From Shewanella fidelis ATCC BAA-318 (GTDB lineage Bacteria > Pseudomonadota > Gammaproteobacteria > Enterobacterales > Shewanellaceae): 64,000 nt of DNA. The position numbers were made by a program, and so were the translations under genes. The notes beneath the pieces were generated by a model. That model did no database searches. It was not told the origin of the DNA and worked only from the letters and a program-made list of their open reading frames with translations. Within the stretch, counting starts at the first letter, position 1, and each line of letters begins with the position of its first letter. The DNA is taken from positions 211,473 through 275,472 of the forward strand of contig NZ_JADX01000010.1 of NCBI RefSeq assembly GCF_000518605.1. Reading direction: 5' to 3'. Positions 19,201 to 26,903 of the stretch are shown in pieces.

Positions 19201-20719
19201 TTGGCATAACAACAATAACAGGAGGCTCGGCATAGCTATTATTAAAGCTGATATTTGCGATTCCATCATTACTGAGTTCCGCCCGACCAAATTCAAATTG
19301 TGGTGAAGGACAAGTGAGTAACTGTTGGGGAGGAACTATGGAAAAACTATTTGTATTAGGTGTTTTCCAGTACAACTTAAAAGCTTCATAACCAAATGCT
19401 TCATGAAATCTAAGCTCTATTCGGTGAGCACCTTCTTCGAGCGATACAGTCCCTTGATAACGGGTGCAATTACAAGTTGCGTGAGTCCCATAAAAACCAG
19501 TGATAACTTCACCATCAATCAACAACTCAATTGCATCATCGCCGTCAATAGCAAAGGTATACTCACCTGTTACAGGAGCTTCTATATATCCTTCAAAAAT
19601 ACCTAAGTATAAATCTTGATCCCTAGCTAGGTTCGAGTGAGGATTAATGCCATTGCCCTTCTGGTTTAAATTATCTTCAATTGACTCTCCAATCTGATAG
19701 ATGGTCTTTTTGAAATCATCAACAAGCGTCATAAATTCGCTGTCGTTTGCAGGGCTATAATTATCGCTATACCAGTCCCTGGTGTCGTAAGTTCTGTAGG
19801 TTAATCCTTGGACATTATCTTGCCCAGCTGGACACTGTGCTGGGACAGCAGGATTAGGCTCAGGTCCTAATTCACAGTTAGGAGTTACATTTAAATTACC
19901 TGCGGTATTTTTAAATATAACGCGACTATTACCATCTAACTCAACTTTGTTCTTAGCAGATACGGCTCCTTCAACTGAAGAAGAACCGTCTAGTTCAATA
20001 TCCTTTTCTGAAAAAACAAAACCTCTTAAATACGTTGCACCATTTAGAGTAAAGTCACCATAGTGGTACATTAACAACTGCTCCGCGGATTGCGATAAGC
20101 TTCTATTTTTGTGTTCGTATGCTTTCTTTACAAATAGGCTTACAGTACCCGCCCCTAAAGGTGGATAAATAACATTAACACCGTTATTTATCTCAAGCTC
20201 TTCTATCCAATATTGTCCTGGAGCAAACTCTAAATTACCGCTTGTTGCCTTCAAGTGCTTTATTTTATAAACACCATTATTAGTAACGAAACGAATTTTA
20301 CGGGAGCTGCCCCCATTTAAGTGAATGTGCCCATACTCGTCACTAACAAGGTCTATTTCTCTATTGTTATAATCAGTACTAATATCATTATTACTATGTG
20401 ATTTACATTGCTCAAATCCTATTCTGTCAGCTGGTGTATCAGCTGCACGACCAGAAGCAACGCATTCAATTCTGGGATAAGGAGATTGTGGCCAACATGA
20501 TCTCCCTTGCTCATCTTCCACAGATTTAGCAGGCAACTTTCCATCCACAGGGGCATTTTCAAGGTGGGCACCGTGGTCAAATTCTATCTTGCCATTTTTA
20601 TTATGAACATTTATCCCTTCCTGGAAAACGTTACTCCAATTAGACGCGAGCACTGGCTGAACTAATAGATTAATAAATAACACACTAAGCGCTATTTTTA
20701 CTCCACGGTATTTAATCAC
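16283..20719 (-). CDS. mshQ: MSHA biogenesis protein MshQ (PA14 domain, surface adhesin-like)
   Basis: A 1478-residue exported protein with a signal peptide (residues 1-25). Next come a bactofilin-like repeated beta region (about 170-270; LNGATYLRGFVFSEKDIELD) and a PA14-type domain (about 300-465; GYIEAPVTGEYTFAIDGDDA, then a WKTPN end). A large C-terminal region (about 780-1478) resembles DUF6701 of MshQ proteins. It probably sits at the cell surface or pilus tip as a sugar-binding or adhesive component; this is family inference. The GTG start overlaps mshP by eight bases, with GGAGG upstream. The DNA for roughly the first half looks more AT-rich than the 3' half, hinting at a mosaic origin. 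Confidence 0.85.
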   Translation of the reverse strand: MIKYRGVKIALSVLFINLLVQPVLASNWSNVFQEGINVHNKNGKIEFDHGAHLENAPVDGKLPAKSVEDEQGRSCWPQSPYPRIECVASGRAADTPADRIGFEQCKSHSNNDISTDYNNREIDLVSDEYGHIHLNGGSSRKIRFVTNNGVYKIKHLKATSGNLEFAPGQYWIEELEINNGVNVIYPPLGAGTVSLFVKKAYEHKNRSLSQSAEQLLMYHYGDFTLNGATYLRGFVFSEKDIELDGSSSVEGAVSAKNKVELDGNSRVIFKNTAGNLNVTPNCELGPEPNPAVPAQCPAGQDNVQGLTYRTYDTRDWYSDNYSPANDSEFMTLVDDFKKTIYQIGESIEDNLNQKGNGINPHSNLARDQDLYLGIFEGYIEAPVTGEYTFAIDGDDAIELLIDGEVITGFYGTHATCNCTRYQGTVSLEEGAHRIELRFHEAFGYEAFKLYWKTPNTNSFSIVPPQQLLTCPSPQFEFGRAELSNDGIANISFNNSYAEPPVIVVMPTIDGSSPNNDKPSTLRVDNLTKSTAKIKQVNANGNSVLNKKMTRVDYFVMEPGYRFLKKGSALQAGAVSTAWYQGKRLPSAGRGYETVDFEHEFGSKPAMIGQSLTNKNRRFFTTVINNVDSDGDDFDIAIEGSEISGTILHEESLAYVAGIGRGTLNNGGDSVLYEFSTALNHGAGNSTRTLNQQCSFSNNYAQTYDSQPITIATKNQRKGGDGGWVRRCLKDSFNNTVSFVVDEDTALDNERTHLAESIGYFAFEYASEPPPVNHYRISFDSGALSCAAKPVTVQACANDNCSALLPDPAFITLTKNGSNYTSATFNGSTSLDVWHPQGGLVTLGLGNTTPSGEYRCYIDGSLVANSQCQLNFEDSGIYFDIDDSTSCKNSTNFELFAVKKDQNSQQCVPLFANQTKPLAMAFNYITPNASGITNAEKLTVNSLNAPQASVEISGGATEQLQVRFDANGKALLNVNYPEAGRVELEATLTEEISSPDGSTSETLVLSHSEQFVAKPDGFHFFNPSTANGCSGASCAKFAKAGDDFAMSVKAVCGVDDATPFKDRLALGNFRFSDLNIKAVLQAPLISNGDPEDGGLGGIGQSKLSFTKANSAPFNMGDQTYSEVGAISFALDGDVNYLGTTIAEANASSDIFGRFTPYFLSIEANTPKLQAQCNSLTYMDQPFGFQSGMEPTIAVKGMSKSGAETNNYQIGDWWRYHGNQWTDRSYSDTSGATSVDGAALAVQDVSPLSEQVDYYPTDQANTIQRAYLSGTQLSYPRTESLAVPFNASFDLVLNKADVTDSDGICHQDAAALTAGCKGFTFKDVAKDDAFAMRYGRMLLQNAYGPSSEELRLEVNTQYVDDNATWALNTADSCSVFDTTSAAESADIGLNLKPDAGLEAVEGYTQMGGTGKSGTIGLGNSFIYFPAPNADGEVGLQQHVDKWLQWYWAYDSAAGLQDPRATAYFGTYRGHDRIIYWREVN

Positions 20720-21239
20720 GAGCTTCTACCTCCACCTGTCGGCTTACTCGAACACAGCTAGATTCACTGCCTACACCTGAATCACATTCACCAGTACTGC
20801 AGGTTGCAGTGCTGGTGATTAGATATTGAGTCATGTTATTGAGTGGATAGTTTGTGGTCGTTGCCGAACAAGTCATGACCACCTGACAACCATGAAAGCC
20901 CACAAGTCCTGTTTCGCTACCTATATTCCACGTTGTCTGAGCAGCACAGTTGCCGCTAGTACCATTAACAGGAAATAAAGCGGCTAAGCTTCTATCTGCG
21001 CCGCTATTGGCGGCAGCGAGGGCACGAGTCCCCCATACTTCAACACTGATCTGTTGATCCGCGTCATTCAGTACATTAATTAACGCTGCAGCAAGCAAGA
21101 ACATCACAGTGATGATAAAAACACCAATCACAAGTGCGCTACCATTTTGCTTAGAGATGCGTGATAGCTGACTCAAGTTAATGGCGGCTTTAGCGGGCAA
21201 GCTAACGCTTTGGTTGTGTAATTGCGGTTTATGGGACAT
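20712..21239 (-). CDS. mshP: MSHA biogenesis protein MshP
   Basis: A 175-residue pilin-associated protein with one hydrophobic helix at about residues 35-56 (GSALVIGVFIITVMFLLAAA) and a small C-terminal domain with several cysteines. The residues just before the helix (SKQNGSALVIGVFI) look like a prepilin cleavage region without the usual glutamate at position 5, as in PilX/MshP-type minor components. It overlaps mshO by 11 bases and mshQ by eight, in the fixed order mshC-D-O-P-Q. Likely a minor pilus component needed for assembly. Confidence 0.85.
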   Translation of the reverse strand: MSHKPQLHNQSVSLPAKAAINLSQLSRISKQNGSALVIGVFIITVMFLLAAALINVLNDADQQISVEVWGTRALAAANSGADRSLAALFPVNGTSGNCAAQTTWNIGSETGLVGFHGCQVVMTCSATTTNYPLNNMTQYLITSTATCSTGECDSGVGSESSCVRVSRQVEVEARD

Positions 21240-22140
21240 TTATCACCTGCACTTGATGATGATATTGAAAACTCTGGCCTTGAACGTCAAATAGCGGATT
21301 CAAATGTACCATGGCATTATTTTGTAATGTGCCGGGCGTGTAAGTTATCGGGCTGTTTAAGCCTATGGTATTAACGATATCCTCAGCCATTAACACACCA
21401 TTGCCCATATTATCCGGAGAGGGCTGATTGCTTGGATTGTTAAAACTATAGCCGCTATAGCGATTGAGCAAACTCGCCTCAGCGGTGATTGCCTCAAAAC
21501 AATAACTCACCGCCTCTTGTACGGCGAAATAGCGTTGCCGTGGTGACGCCGTCTCAAACCTGATCGGCCGAGCAAAATCAACCGTCAAATCGTTGGTGGT
21601 ATTCGTCCCTATCCCATCAATAGCAAATAACTTACCTTCAGTATTGTTTGTTGCCACATATACATCACTTGGCAATAGCGGGTAAACCAGTAAAGATTGC
21701 CCCGCCGCTAACGGCGCCGTTCCCGTTGAAGGCATCACAGTCGCTGTATCAGCTTTTGCCGCTGGCGCCAATGGGATATCGATATAACTAGCGCTGGCGA
21801 CAATAGGCATCATCTCAATACATTGCCATGCGCTACCGTTAGATCGGATCCCATTAGCAACTCGAATACTATTAGGTACGGCATTGCGCAAATCTCGGGT
21901 CATGCGTTGAATGGCAAACCGACTTTGGCCCATGACCTTATCAACCGAAGTAGCATCGACAAATATCCGCGTACCAAAAATCAAAAAACTACTCACGCCA
22001 AGCACTAGCACACCTAAAATGATCACTACGGTAACCATTTCAACCAAAGTAAAACCTGTGTTCTTTCGCTGATAATGGCGATGAAGCAATTTAGCAGATC
22101 GTCTGCGAGCTTGAGAAGTTAACGATATCAATGCTGCCAT
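21229..22140 (-). CDS. mshO: MSHA biogenesis protein MshO (minor pilin)
   Basis: A 303-residue type IV pilin-like protein. The prepilin motif is KNTG|FTLVEMVTVVIILGVL at about residues 26-45, after an unusually long leader. The conserved Glu at position 5 of the mature protein is present, followed by a globular domain of about 250 residues. Probably a minor pilin of the initiation complex (PilW-like). Its ATG shares one base with the stop of mshD (TAATG). Confidence 0.88.
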   Translation of the reverse strand: MAALISLTSQARRRSAKLLHRHYQRKNTGFTLVEMVTVVIILGVLVLGVSSFLIFGTRIFVDATSVDKVMGQSRFAIQRMTRDLRNAVPNSIRVANGIRSNGSAWQCIEMMPIVASASYIDIPLAPAAKADTATVMPSTGTAPLAAGQSLLVYPLLPSDVYVATNNTEGKLFAIDGIGTNTTNDLTVDFARPIRFETASPRQRYFAVQEAVSYCFEAITAEASLLNRYSGYSFNNPSNQPSPDNMGNGVLMAEDIVNTIGLNSPITYTPGTLQNNAMVHLNPLFDVQGQSFQYHHQVQVINVP

Positions 22141-22703
22141 TAATAGTTACTCCTGATCGCGTTAAACGTCATCACTTCGCCACTAGGCGTGGTCACATCT
22201 ATAGTCACTAATTTGGTGTTTAAACTTGGTAAGTTATCGTATTGCACCGAAACGGCTAATGCATAATTTTTATAACGGTCAGCATAAGTTTCAGTGCTAT
22301 TTAACATTAAACTGTTAATGTTAAGCCCCGCGTAGTCATCAACATCATTAAAATCATTGCGTGTTTCACCAGCATCAGGGCCTAAGTCAGCTGCAGCCGT
22401 ACAAGCAAGACCCGCTGGCAAACCCAGTGCTGGCTTAGCGGTTGCACCACATGCAGGTACGCCCCCGTTAGCGTTGGTGTTTTGATCATAACGTTTGCCC
22501 CAGATCTCGTTCAAAATAGAATGAGCAAGCTCTGCCGAGCGCACTCTGTGCAAGGTATCTGCTGAGCGTTCAGCCTGTGGGTACAGCATGGTGCTGAGCA
22601 ACACAAAAGCTATACTGATCACCACGATGCCAACAACCAACTCAACCAATGTAAAAGCCTGTTGTAGCTTGATTTTACTGATAGAATCTAAGCTAACCTT
22701 CAT
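22140..22703 (-). CDS. mshD: MSHA biogenesis protein MshD (minor pilin)
   Basis: A 187-residue pilin-like protein with the N-terminal helix QAFTLVELVVGIVVISIAFV (residues 15-34), including Glu5 of the mature form. The prepilin cleavage residue before Phe is Ala rather than Gly, which some minor pilins tolerate. It overlaps the end of mshC by 11 bases. Likely a PilV-like minor pilin in the priming complex. Confidence 0.87.
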   Translation of the reverse strand: MKVSLDSISKIKLQQAFTLVELVVGIVVISIAFVLLSTMLYPQAERSADTLHRVRSAELAHSILNEIWGKRYDQNTNANGGVPACGATAKPALGLPAGLACTAAADLGPDAGETRNDFNDVDDYAGLNINSLMLNSTETYADRYKNYALAVSVQYDNLPSLNTKLVTIDVTTPSGEVMTFNAIRSNY

Positions 22704-23166
22704 GGATGTATCCCTCAGATTCTATCGCTAGAATTAGCGTTTCATCGGCAAGCACATTTATACAGTTACCATTACAGCGAGCGCCATTGACTAAAGGCAC
22801 TCCTTGACGATTAAACTCAATATTAAAGCTGCTCGCACCACCATTAAACAGCGCAAGGTTTGCTCCCCCTTGAAAGTGTTGTGGAGCATCAGTTCGTGCT
22901 GGACTGCCTGAGCATACACCATTAAAGCGCATAAGCTGATAACTAGTATCTGTTACCGATAAGCGATAACACCTATCTTGATTATTCATCGCCATGATCT
23001 GCACTTTACGCAGTTCACTAATAAATTCATCACGCAGGGTAAAAGCACTATAACTAGAGGTGGTTAATAGGCGCGGGATCACCACCACTGCAAGGATGGC
23101 AATAAGGATAATGGTAGTAACAAGTTCAACTAAGGTAAAACCTGTTTGTCGCGGTGTTGTGCGCAT
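22693..23166 (-). CDS. mshC: MSHA pilin protein MshC (minor pilin)
   Basis: A 157-residue protein with a short basic leader and the prepilin site QTG|FTLVELVTTIILIAIL, then a GspH/FimT-like domain with one disulphide-capable cysteine pair near residues 138 and 142. It is the first gene after the terminator at 23308-23335, so mshCDOPQ is expressed either by read-through or from its own promoter in the 182-base gap 23167-23348. Length is typical of MshC. Confidence 0.88.
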   Translation of the reverse strand: MRTTPRQTGFTLVELVTTIILIAILAVVVIPRLLTTSSYSAFTLRDEFISELRKVQIMAMNNQDRCYRLSVTDTSYQLMRFNGVCSGSPARTDAPQHFQGGANLALFNGGASSFNIEFNRQGVPLVNGARCNGNCINVLADETLILAIESEGYIHEG

Positions 23167-23307
23167 TATCAGTCCTGAACAGTGCTGCGATGTATAGATA
23201 TCTATTTAAGCTAATCAAACTAAAAAGATTGAGTGTTAACTCATAGAGTTAGTGTCTAACAATTTAATAAGTATGGCAAATAAAGCCGCTATTAATACAC
23301 TAGATAC

Positions 23308-23335
23308 AAAAAAGGCCTGCGAGGCAGGCCTTTTT
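23308..23335 (-). terminator. Rho-independent terminator after the mshA pilin pair
   Basis: On the minus strand a perfect 7-bp stem GGCCTGC-CTC-GCAGGCC is followed by six T residues, about 15 bases after the stop of the second pilin gene. It probably gives the abundant pilin mRNA a separate end and lowers expression of mshCDOPQ. Confidence 0.9.
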
Positions 23336-23348
23336 CAGACTGTTAATA

Positions 23349-23843
23349 TCAACAGCCTGTATCTTTTACTTCGTATTTTGGTGCAACACTAGCACTTTGA
23401 GCCGGCGTATATTCAAAATGACAGTCAACAGGTGAATTTCCTGAAGCATCATATGGTGAACCAACCTGATAAATAACAGTTGGCTTAGTTAGATCGCCAC
23501 CAGTAGGAGGAACAATAGTCCAATCAGCAGTGCTTATATCCAATGCTTCCAAAATAGAAGCTGAATCATTTTGTAAATACCCATAAGCAATCTTTACAGT
23601 ATCCGCAGCATCAGCACCAATTTGAACGGTTGTATTGCCATCTTTCTCTTTGCTTGCAATTGCAGCTTTTGAGAAAACTAACGAGTTAGCACCTTGCATT
23701 GAGCCTTTTAAACCTTGAAGGGTCGAAGCTCGTGCATCACCTTGTAGATTAATAAACTTAGGCGCAGCAGTGACAGCCAATATACCTAGAATGATAATCA
23801 CAACCACTAATTCAATTAGCGTAAAACCATTTTGTTTTTGCAT
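23349..23843 (-). CDS. mshA: MSHA major pilin MshA, second copy
   Basis: A 164-residue type IVa-like major pilin. The ATG at 23843 follows GAGAG at good spacing; an in-frame TTG five codons upstream is less likely. Prepilin site [19 protein letters not shown] with Glu5. The first 34 residues are identical to the upstream neighbour at 23873-24400, and the globular C-terminal part has clearly diverged. A C-terminal cysteine pair (PVDC and TGC-stop) frames the D-region. It lies 29 bases after the first pilin gene and right before the terminator. Confidence 0.9.
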   Translation of the reverse strand: MQKQNGFTLIELVVVIIILGILAVTAAPKFINLQGDARASTLQGLKGSMQGANSLVFSKAAIASKEKDGNTTVQIGADAADTVKIAYGYLQNDSASILEALDISTADWTIVPPTGGDLTKPTVIYQVGSPYDASGNSPVDCHFEYTPAQSASVAPKYEVKDTGC

Positions 23844-23872
23844 TTGATGTTCTCTCAACTAACTACTTAAAA

Positions 23873-24400
23873 TTAACAGCCAGAGTCAGTAATTACATAA
23901 GTTGGTACAACAGAGGTGCTCTCAGCCTCAGTATATACAAGCTCACAGTTGTTGGCAGGTGAACCAGCTTGCTTGATAGTGATAGTAGCTGGCGTGCCAC
24001 CATTTTCTACCACGGTCCATTCTGGAAGCGGATCATCCGTTGCTAGACCAAAATCAGCATCAATTGCATTGTTAAACTCAGCCAACGTTGCTTGAAGGTA
24101 GCCATAATTAGTCTTTGCACTCAAAGCTGTTCCAATGTTCACACCGCCATCTTCATCAGCAGGGTTTGTCGCATCACCAGTCCACTGTGCTTTTGCTTTT
24201 TTCTCATCGCCACCAACAGCAGCTTTAGCAAAAACTAAACCGTTAGCGCCTTGAATAGCACCTTTAACGCCTTGCAGTGCTGATGCACGAGCATCACTTT
24301 GTAAATTAATAAACTTAGGCGCCGCTGTTACCGCCAAAATACCTAGAATAATAATTACAACCACTAATTCGATTAGGGTAAAACCATTTTGCTTTTGCAT
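23873..24400 (-). CDS. mshA: MSHA major pilin MshA, first copy
   Basis: A 175-residue major pilin with leader MQKQNG, cleavage before Phe, the hydrophobic assembly helix and Glu5. The globular domain ends with a disulphide-loop cysteine pair (NNC and SGC-stop). GAGG lies six bases before the ATG. It lies 100 bases after mshB, with enough upstream sequence for its own promoter, and 29 bases before the second pilin gene. Which copy forms the main filament cannot be told from sequence; the first has the better ribosome site. Confidence 0.92.
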   Translation of the reverse strand: MQKQNGFTLIELVVVIIILGILAVTAAPKFINLQSDARASALQGVKGAIQGANGLVFAKAAVGGDEKKAKAQWTGDATNPADEDGGVNIGTALSAKTNYGYLQATLAEFNNAIDADFGLATDDPLPEWTVVENGGTPATITIKQAGSPANNCELVYTEAESTSVVPTYVITDSGC

Positions 24401-24500
24401 ATAAACCTCGAGCTTTTCTCTTTTGCAAGCACTATATCTAAAACATACAGTTACTTAGCTGTTATCTAGAAAATAACGTTTAAAATTAAATCAAGCGAGC

Positions 24501-25097
24501 TTAGTTAATAAAACTCTGCACCTGACCGTTACCTGGATTATAAGTGACACCTTTACCAATAGATGTTGTTGGAGTTGGTGTCGGAATACCTGAGTCGTTT
24601 AGTGTCAAAGATTCCACTAAGTGATACACACATAGCTCAACGCCAGCGACATCATTACCGTCAAGATCGATAACCGTGCCACCTGCGCCGTTATTAACGC
24701 TAACCGCGTAACGAGATCCGCGAGCATCAACGCCTTCCAGTACATTACGTGGTGCATTTTGTAGCACTGTATTAAATACTTCACTGCAGCTAGCGACTGT
24801 CATATCAGTCGCTTGTCGGCTACTTGTTCCTGTAGGAAAGCCAAAACGCGTATCAAGATATACACGAGCACCATCAAGTACTACGTTATCGTTATTACGG
24901 CCGTCAACTTCCCACTGAGAGCGCACAAAGCTGACTGCAGTGGCTAAACCACCAGCTACACCGTCCACACTTGCGTCTTCAGCATCTTCTGTCACATTTA
25001 AAAAACGTGGAATTGCGGTCGCAGCCAGTAAGCCAAGAATGACTATAACTATGACCAATTCAATAAGAGAAAAACCTTTCTGATACTGTTGTTTCAT
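24501..25097 (-). CDS. mshB: MSHA pilin protein MshB
   Basis: A 198-residue pilin-like protein with leader MKQQYQKG, cleavage before Phe, and FSLIELVIVIVILGLLAATA as assembly helix with Glu5. The C-terminal globular domain has two cysteines. MshB usually precedes mshA and is a minor or accessory pilin. It lies 72 bases after mshF. The stop is followed by the 100-base AT-rich gap that probably carries the mshA promoter. Confidence 0.9.
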   Translation of the reverse strand: MKQQYQKGFSLIELVIVIVILGLLAATAIPRFLNVTEDAEDASVDGVAGGLATAVSFVRSQWEVDGRNNDNVVLDGARVYLDTRFGFPTGTSSRQATDMTVASCSEVFNTVLQNAPRNVLEGVDARGSRYAVSVNNGAGGTVIDLDGNDVAGVELCVYHLVESLTLNDSGIPTPTPTTSIGKGVTYNPGNGQVQSFIN

Positions 25098-25169
25098 TTT
25101 ACCCCCAGTCTTGTATACGGCTATTCTAGCAGTTTGTTAAAATTAGAAAACAGATAATTTCACTATTCA

Positions 25170-25658
25170 TCACTTAGGTGTCAAAAAAATGACCCGCCCA
25201 GAATTGAGTTGATAGCTAATACTTCCGCCGTCCACGCCAATATATCGGCATGTTTCAGCATTTATATCGAGCTCTGTTACAAAGTGTTGCGTATAACTAT
25301 CTCCCAACAAACTGCCTATTAACTGCCGACAACCAGCAACATTTGTCTCATTGGGAACAGGCCAGCCTCCCTTGGACATTAATACATAACTGACCTGTAT
25401 CGTGTCTTGGTTGAGATCAGTTCGCCAATCAAGTTTTAACTGTGTTGGTTGGCCACGTATTAACCATTGTGACTTCACTCCCGCCAATACGTTCAACATT
25501 TTGTTGTGCACATTTTGGATATTAGAGTTACCCAACAACTTGATGCCATCAAAATGACTAAAAGCTAAATAAGACAGTACTAACAATAGTATAATTATTG
25601 AAAATACTTTGCCTGATAGACTCAATAACTCACGGTCTGACTTTTGCTGGCTCAACAT
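25170..25658 (-). CDS. mshF: MSHA biogenesis protein MshF
   Basis: A 162-residue protein with one N-terminal membrane helix (about residues 17-35) and a periplasmic domain with two cysteines (GCRQ, TCRY). No enzymatic motif is visible. Its place between mshG and mshB is the MshF position in Vibrio and Shewanella. The leader lacks a clean prepilin cleavage site, so it is probably a membrane-anchored assembly protein rather than a pilin. Confidence 0.8.
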   Translation of the reverse strand: MLSQQKSDRELLSLSGKVFSIIILLLVLSYLAFSHFDGIKLLGNSNIQNVHNKMLNVLAGVKSQWLIRGQPTQLKLDWRTDLNQDTIQVSYVLMSKGGWPVPNETNVAGCRQLIGSLLGDSYTQHFVTELDINAETCRYIGVDGGSISYQLNSGRVIFLTPK

Positions 25659-25680
25659 CGCTTTGGCTCACAGCAAAACA

Positions 25681-26901
25681 TTAGCTACCGCCTTTAACCA
25701 CATTGAGCATATCCCACATCGGCAGATAAATACCGAGCGCTAAGATCAATACAATACAAGCAACAAAACCAATGAGTATCGGTTCGAGTTTAGCGGTTAA
25801 GTTTTTCAGATCGTAATCAACTTCACCTTCATAAAAATCCGCCGCATCATTAAGCAGTTGATCTATCTGGCCTGTTTCTTCGCCAACCGCGACCATTTGC
25901 AGCACCAGCGGTGTAAATAACTGACTGTTATTAGATACTCGCAGCATCGACTCACCAGATTCAATACCACGACGCATGCCAACAATACGATCATGCATAT
26001 AAGCATTATCAACCGCATCGGCTACCAAACTCAGTGCTTGAGTCATGGGTACACCGGCACTCAGCATCATGGAAAAACTGCGGCAGTAACGCGATAAGGT
26101 CGAGCGCTCAATAATACTTCCCACGGCTGGGATATTCAGCTTCCACCTATCCCACTGTTTTTCACCTTTTTCTGTGCTATGCCAATAACGTATACCAATA
26201 AAGCTCGCCCCTAGCACAACTAACATTACCGGCCAGTAATTAACAAAAAGGTTTGAAGTGTTAATCAGTAGCTTAGTAGCCCATGGTAGTTCGGCACCAA
26301 AACGTGAAAACATCTCAGCGAACTTGGGGATCACCATGATATTTAAGATCACCATGGCAATCGCAATTGCAATTAATACAAAAATTGGATAACGCATTGC
26401 AGACTTGATGCGTCGGCGAGTCTCTTGTTCACGTTCGATATAGCCTGAGAGCTGTATAAATGCATCTTCAAGCTTACCTGTGTTCTCACCCACATGAACC
26501 ATAGAAACAAACAGGGCATCAAACACATCGGGGTGTTGATTCATTGCTGAAGAGAGAGGGCGACCAGAGGTTAACTGCTCTGAAATATCATCGAGCGCTT
26601 CTTTCATACGCTGCGAATGGGTCGTTTCAGAAAGACCAGCAATCGCCCTTAAAATCGGGATCCCTGAGCGGGTTAATGAATACATCTGCCGAGTAAAAAT
26701 CTGCAGCTCATCTAGCGCTACTTTTCCTTTGAATAAGCCTGAAAGGCTAAATTCTTTAACCTCTTTGGCTAAGGTTAGCTCTAGTGGTATCACTCCTCGA
26801 GACATTAATTGATCGGCAGCCGCGCTCTCAGAGCTGGCATCAAGTATGCCTTTTATCTGCTCGCCTTGGGCGCTACGTCCGCGGTACTGATACGATGGCA
26901 T
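25681..26901 (-). CDS. mshG: MSHA inner-membrane platform protein MshG (GspF/PilC family)
   Basis: A 406-residue protein with two tandem GspF domains (about residues 65-190 and 270-395) and three membrane helices, the last at the C-terminus. The family signature GVPMTQALSLVADAVDN occurs in the second domain and GIPILRAIAGLSETTHS in the first. It forms the platform on which the MshE ATPase drives pilin insertion. It starts two bases after the mshE stop region, so the two are co-transcribed. Full length, no defects. Confidence 0.94.
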   Translation of the reverse strand: MPSYQYRGRSAQGEQIKGILDASSESAAADQLMSRGVIPLELTLAKEVKEFSLSGLFKGKVALDELQIFTRQMYSLTRSGIPILRAIAGLSETTHSQRMKEALDDISEQLTSGRPLSSAMNQHPDVFDALFVSMVHVGENTGKLEDAFIQLSGYIEREQETRRRIKSAMRYPIFVLIAIAIAMVILNIMVIPKFAEMFSRFGAELPWATKLLINTSNLFVNYWPVMLVVLGASFIGIRYWHSTEKGEKQWDRWKLNIPAVGSIIERSTLSRYCRSFSMMLSAGVPMTQALSLVADAVDNAYMHDRIVGMRRGIESGESMLRVSNNSQLFTPLVLQMVAVGEETGQIDQLLNDAADFYEGEVDYDLKNLTAKLEPILIGFVACIVLILALGIYLPMWDMLNVVKGGS

Positions 26902-26903
26902 AA

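Noticed and set aside
23349..24400. Second mshA copy as an assembly duplication
   Set aside because: The two genes differ strongly after the first ~50 codons and have different spacers and ribosome sites, so they are true paralogues.
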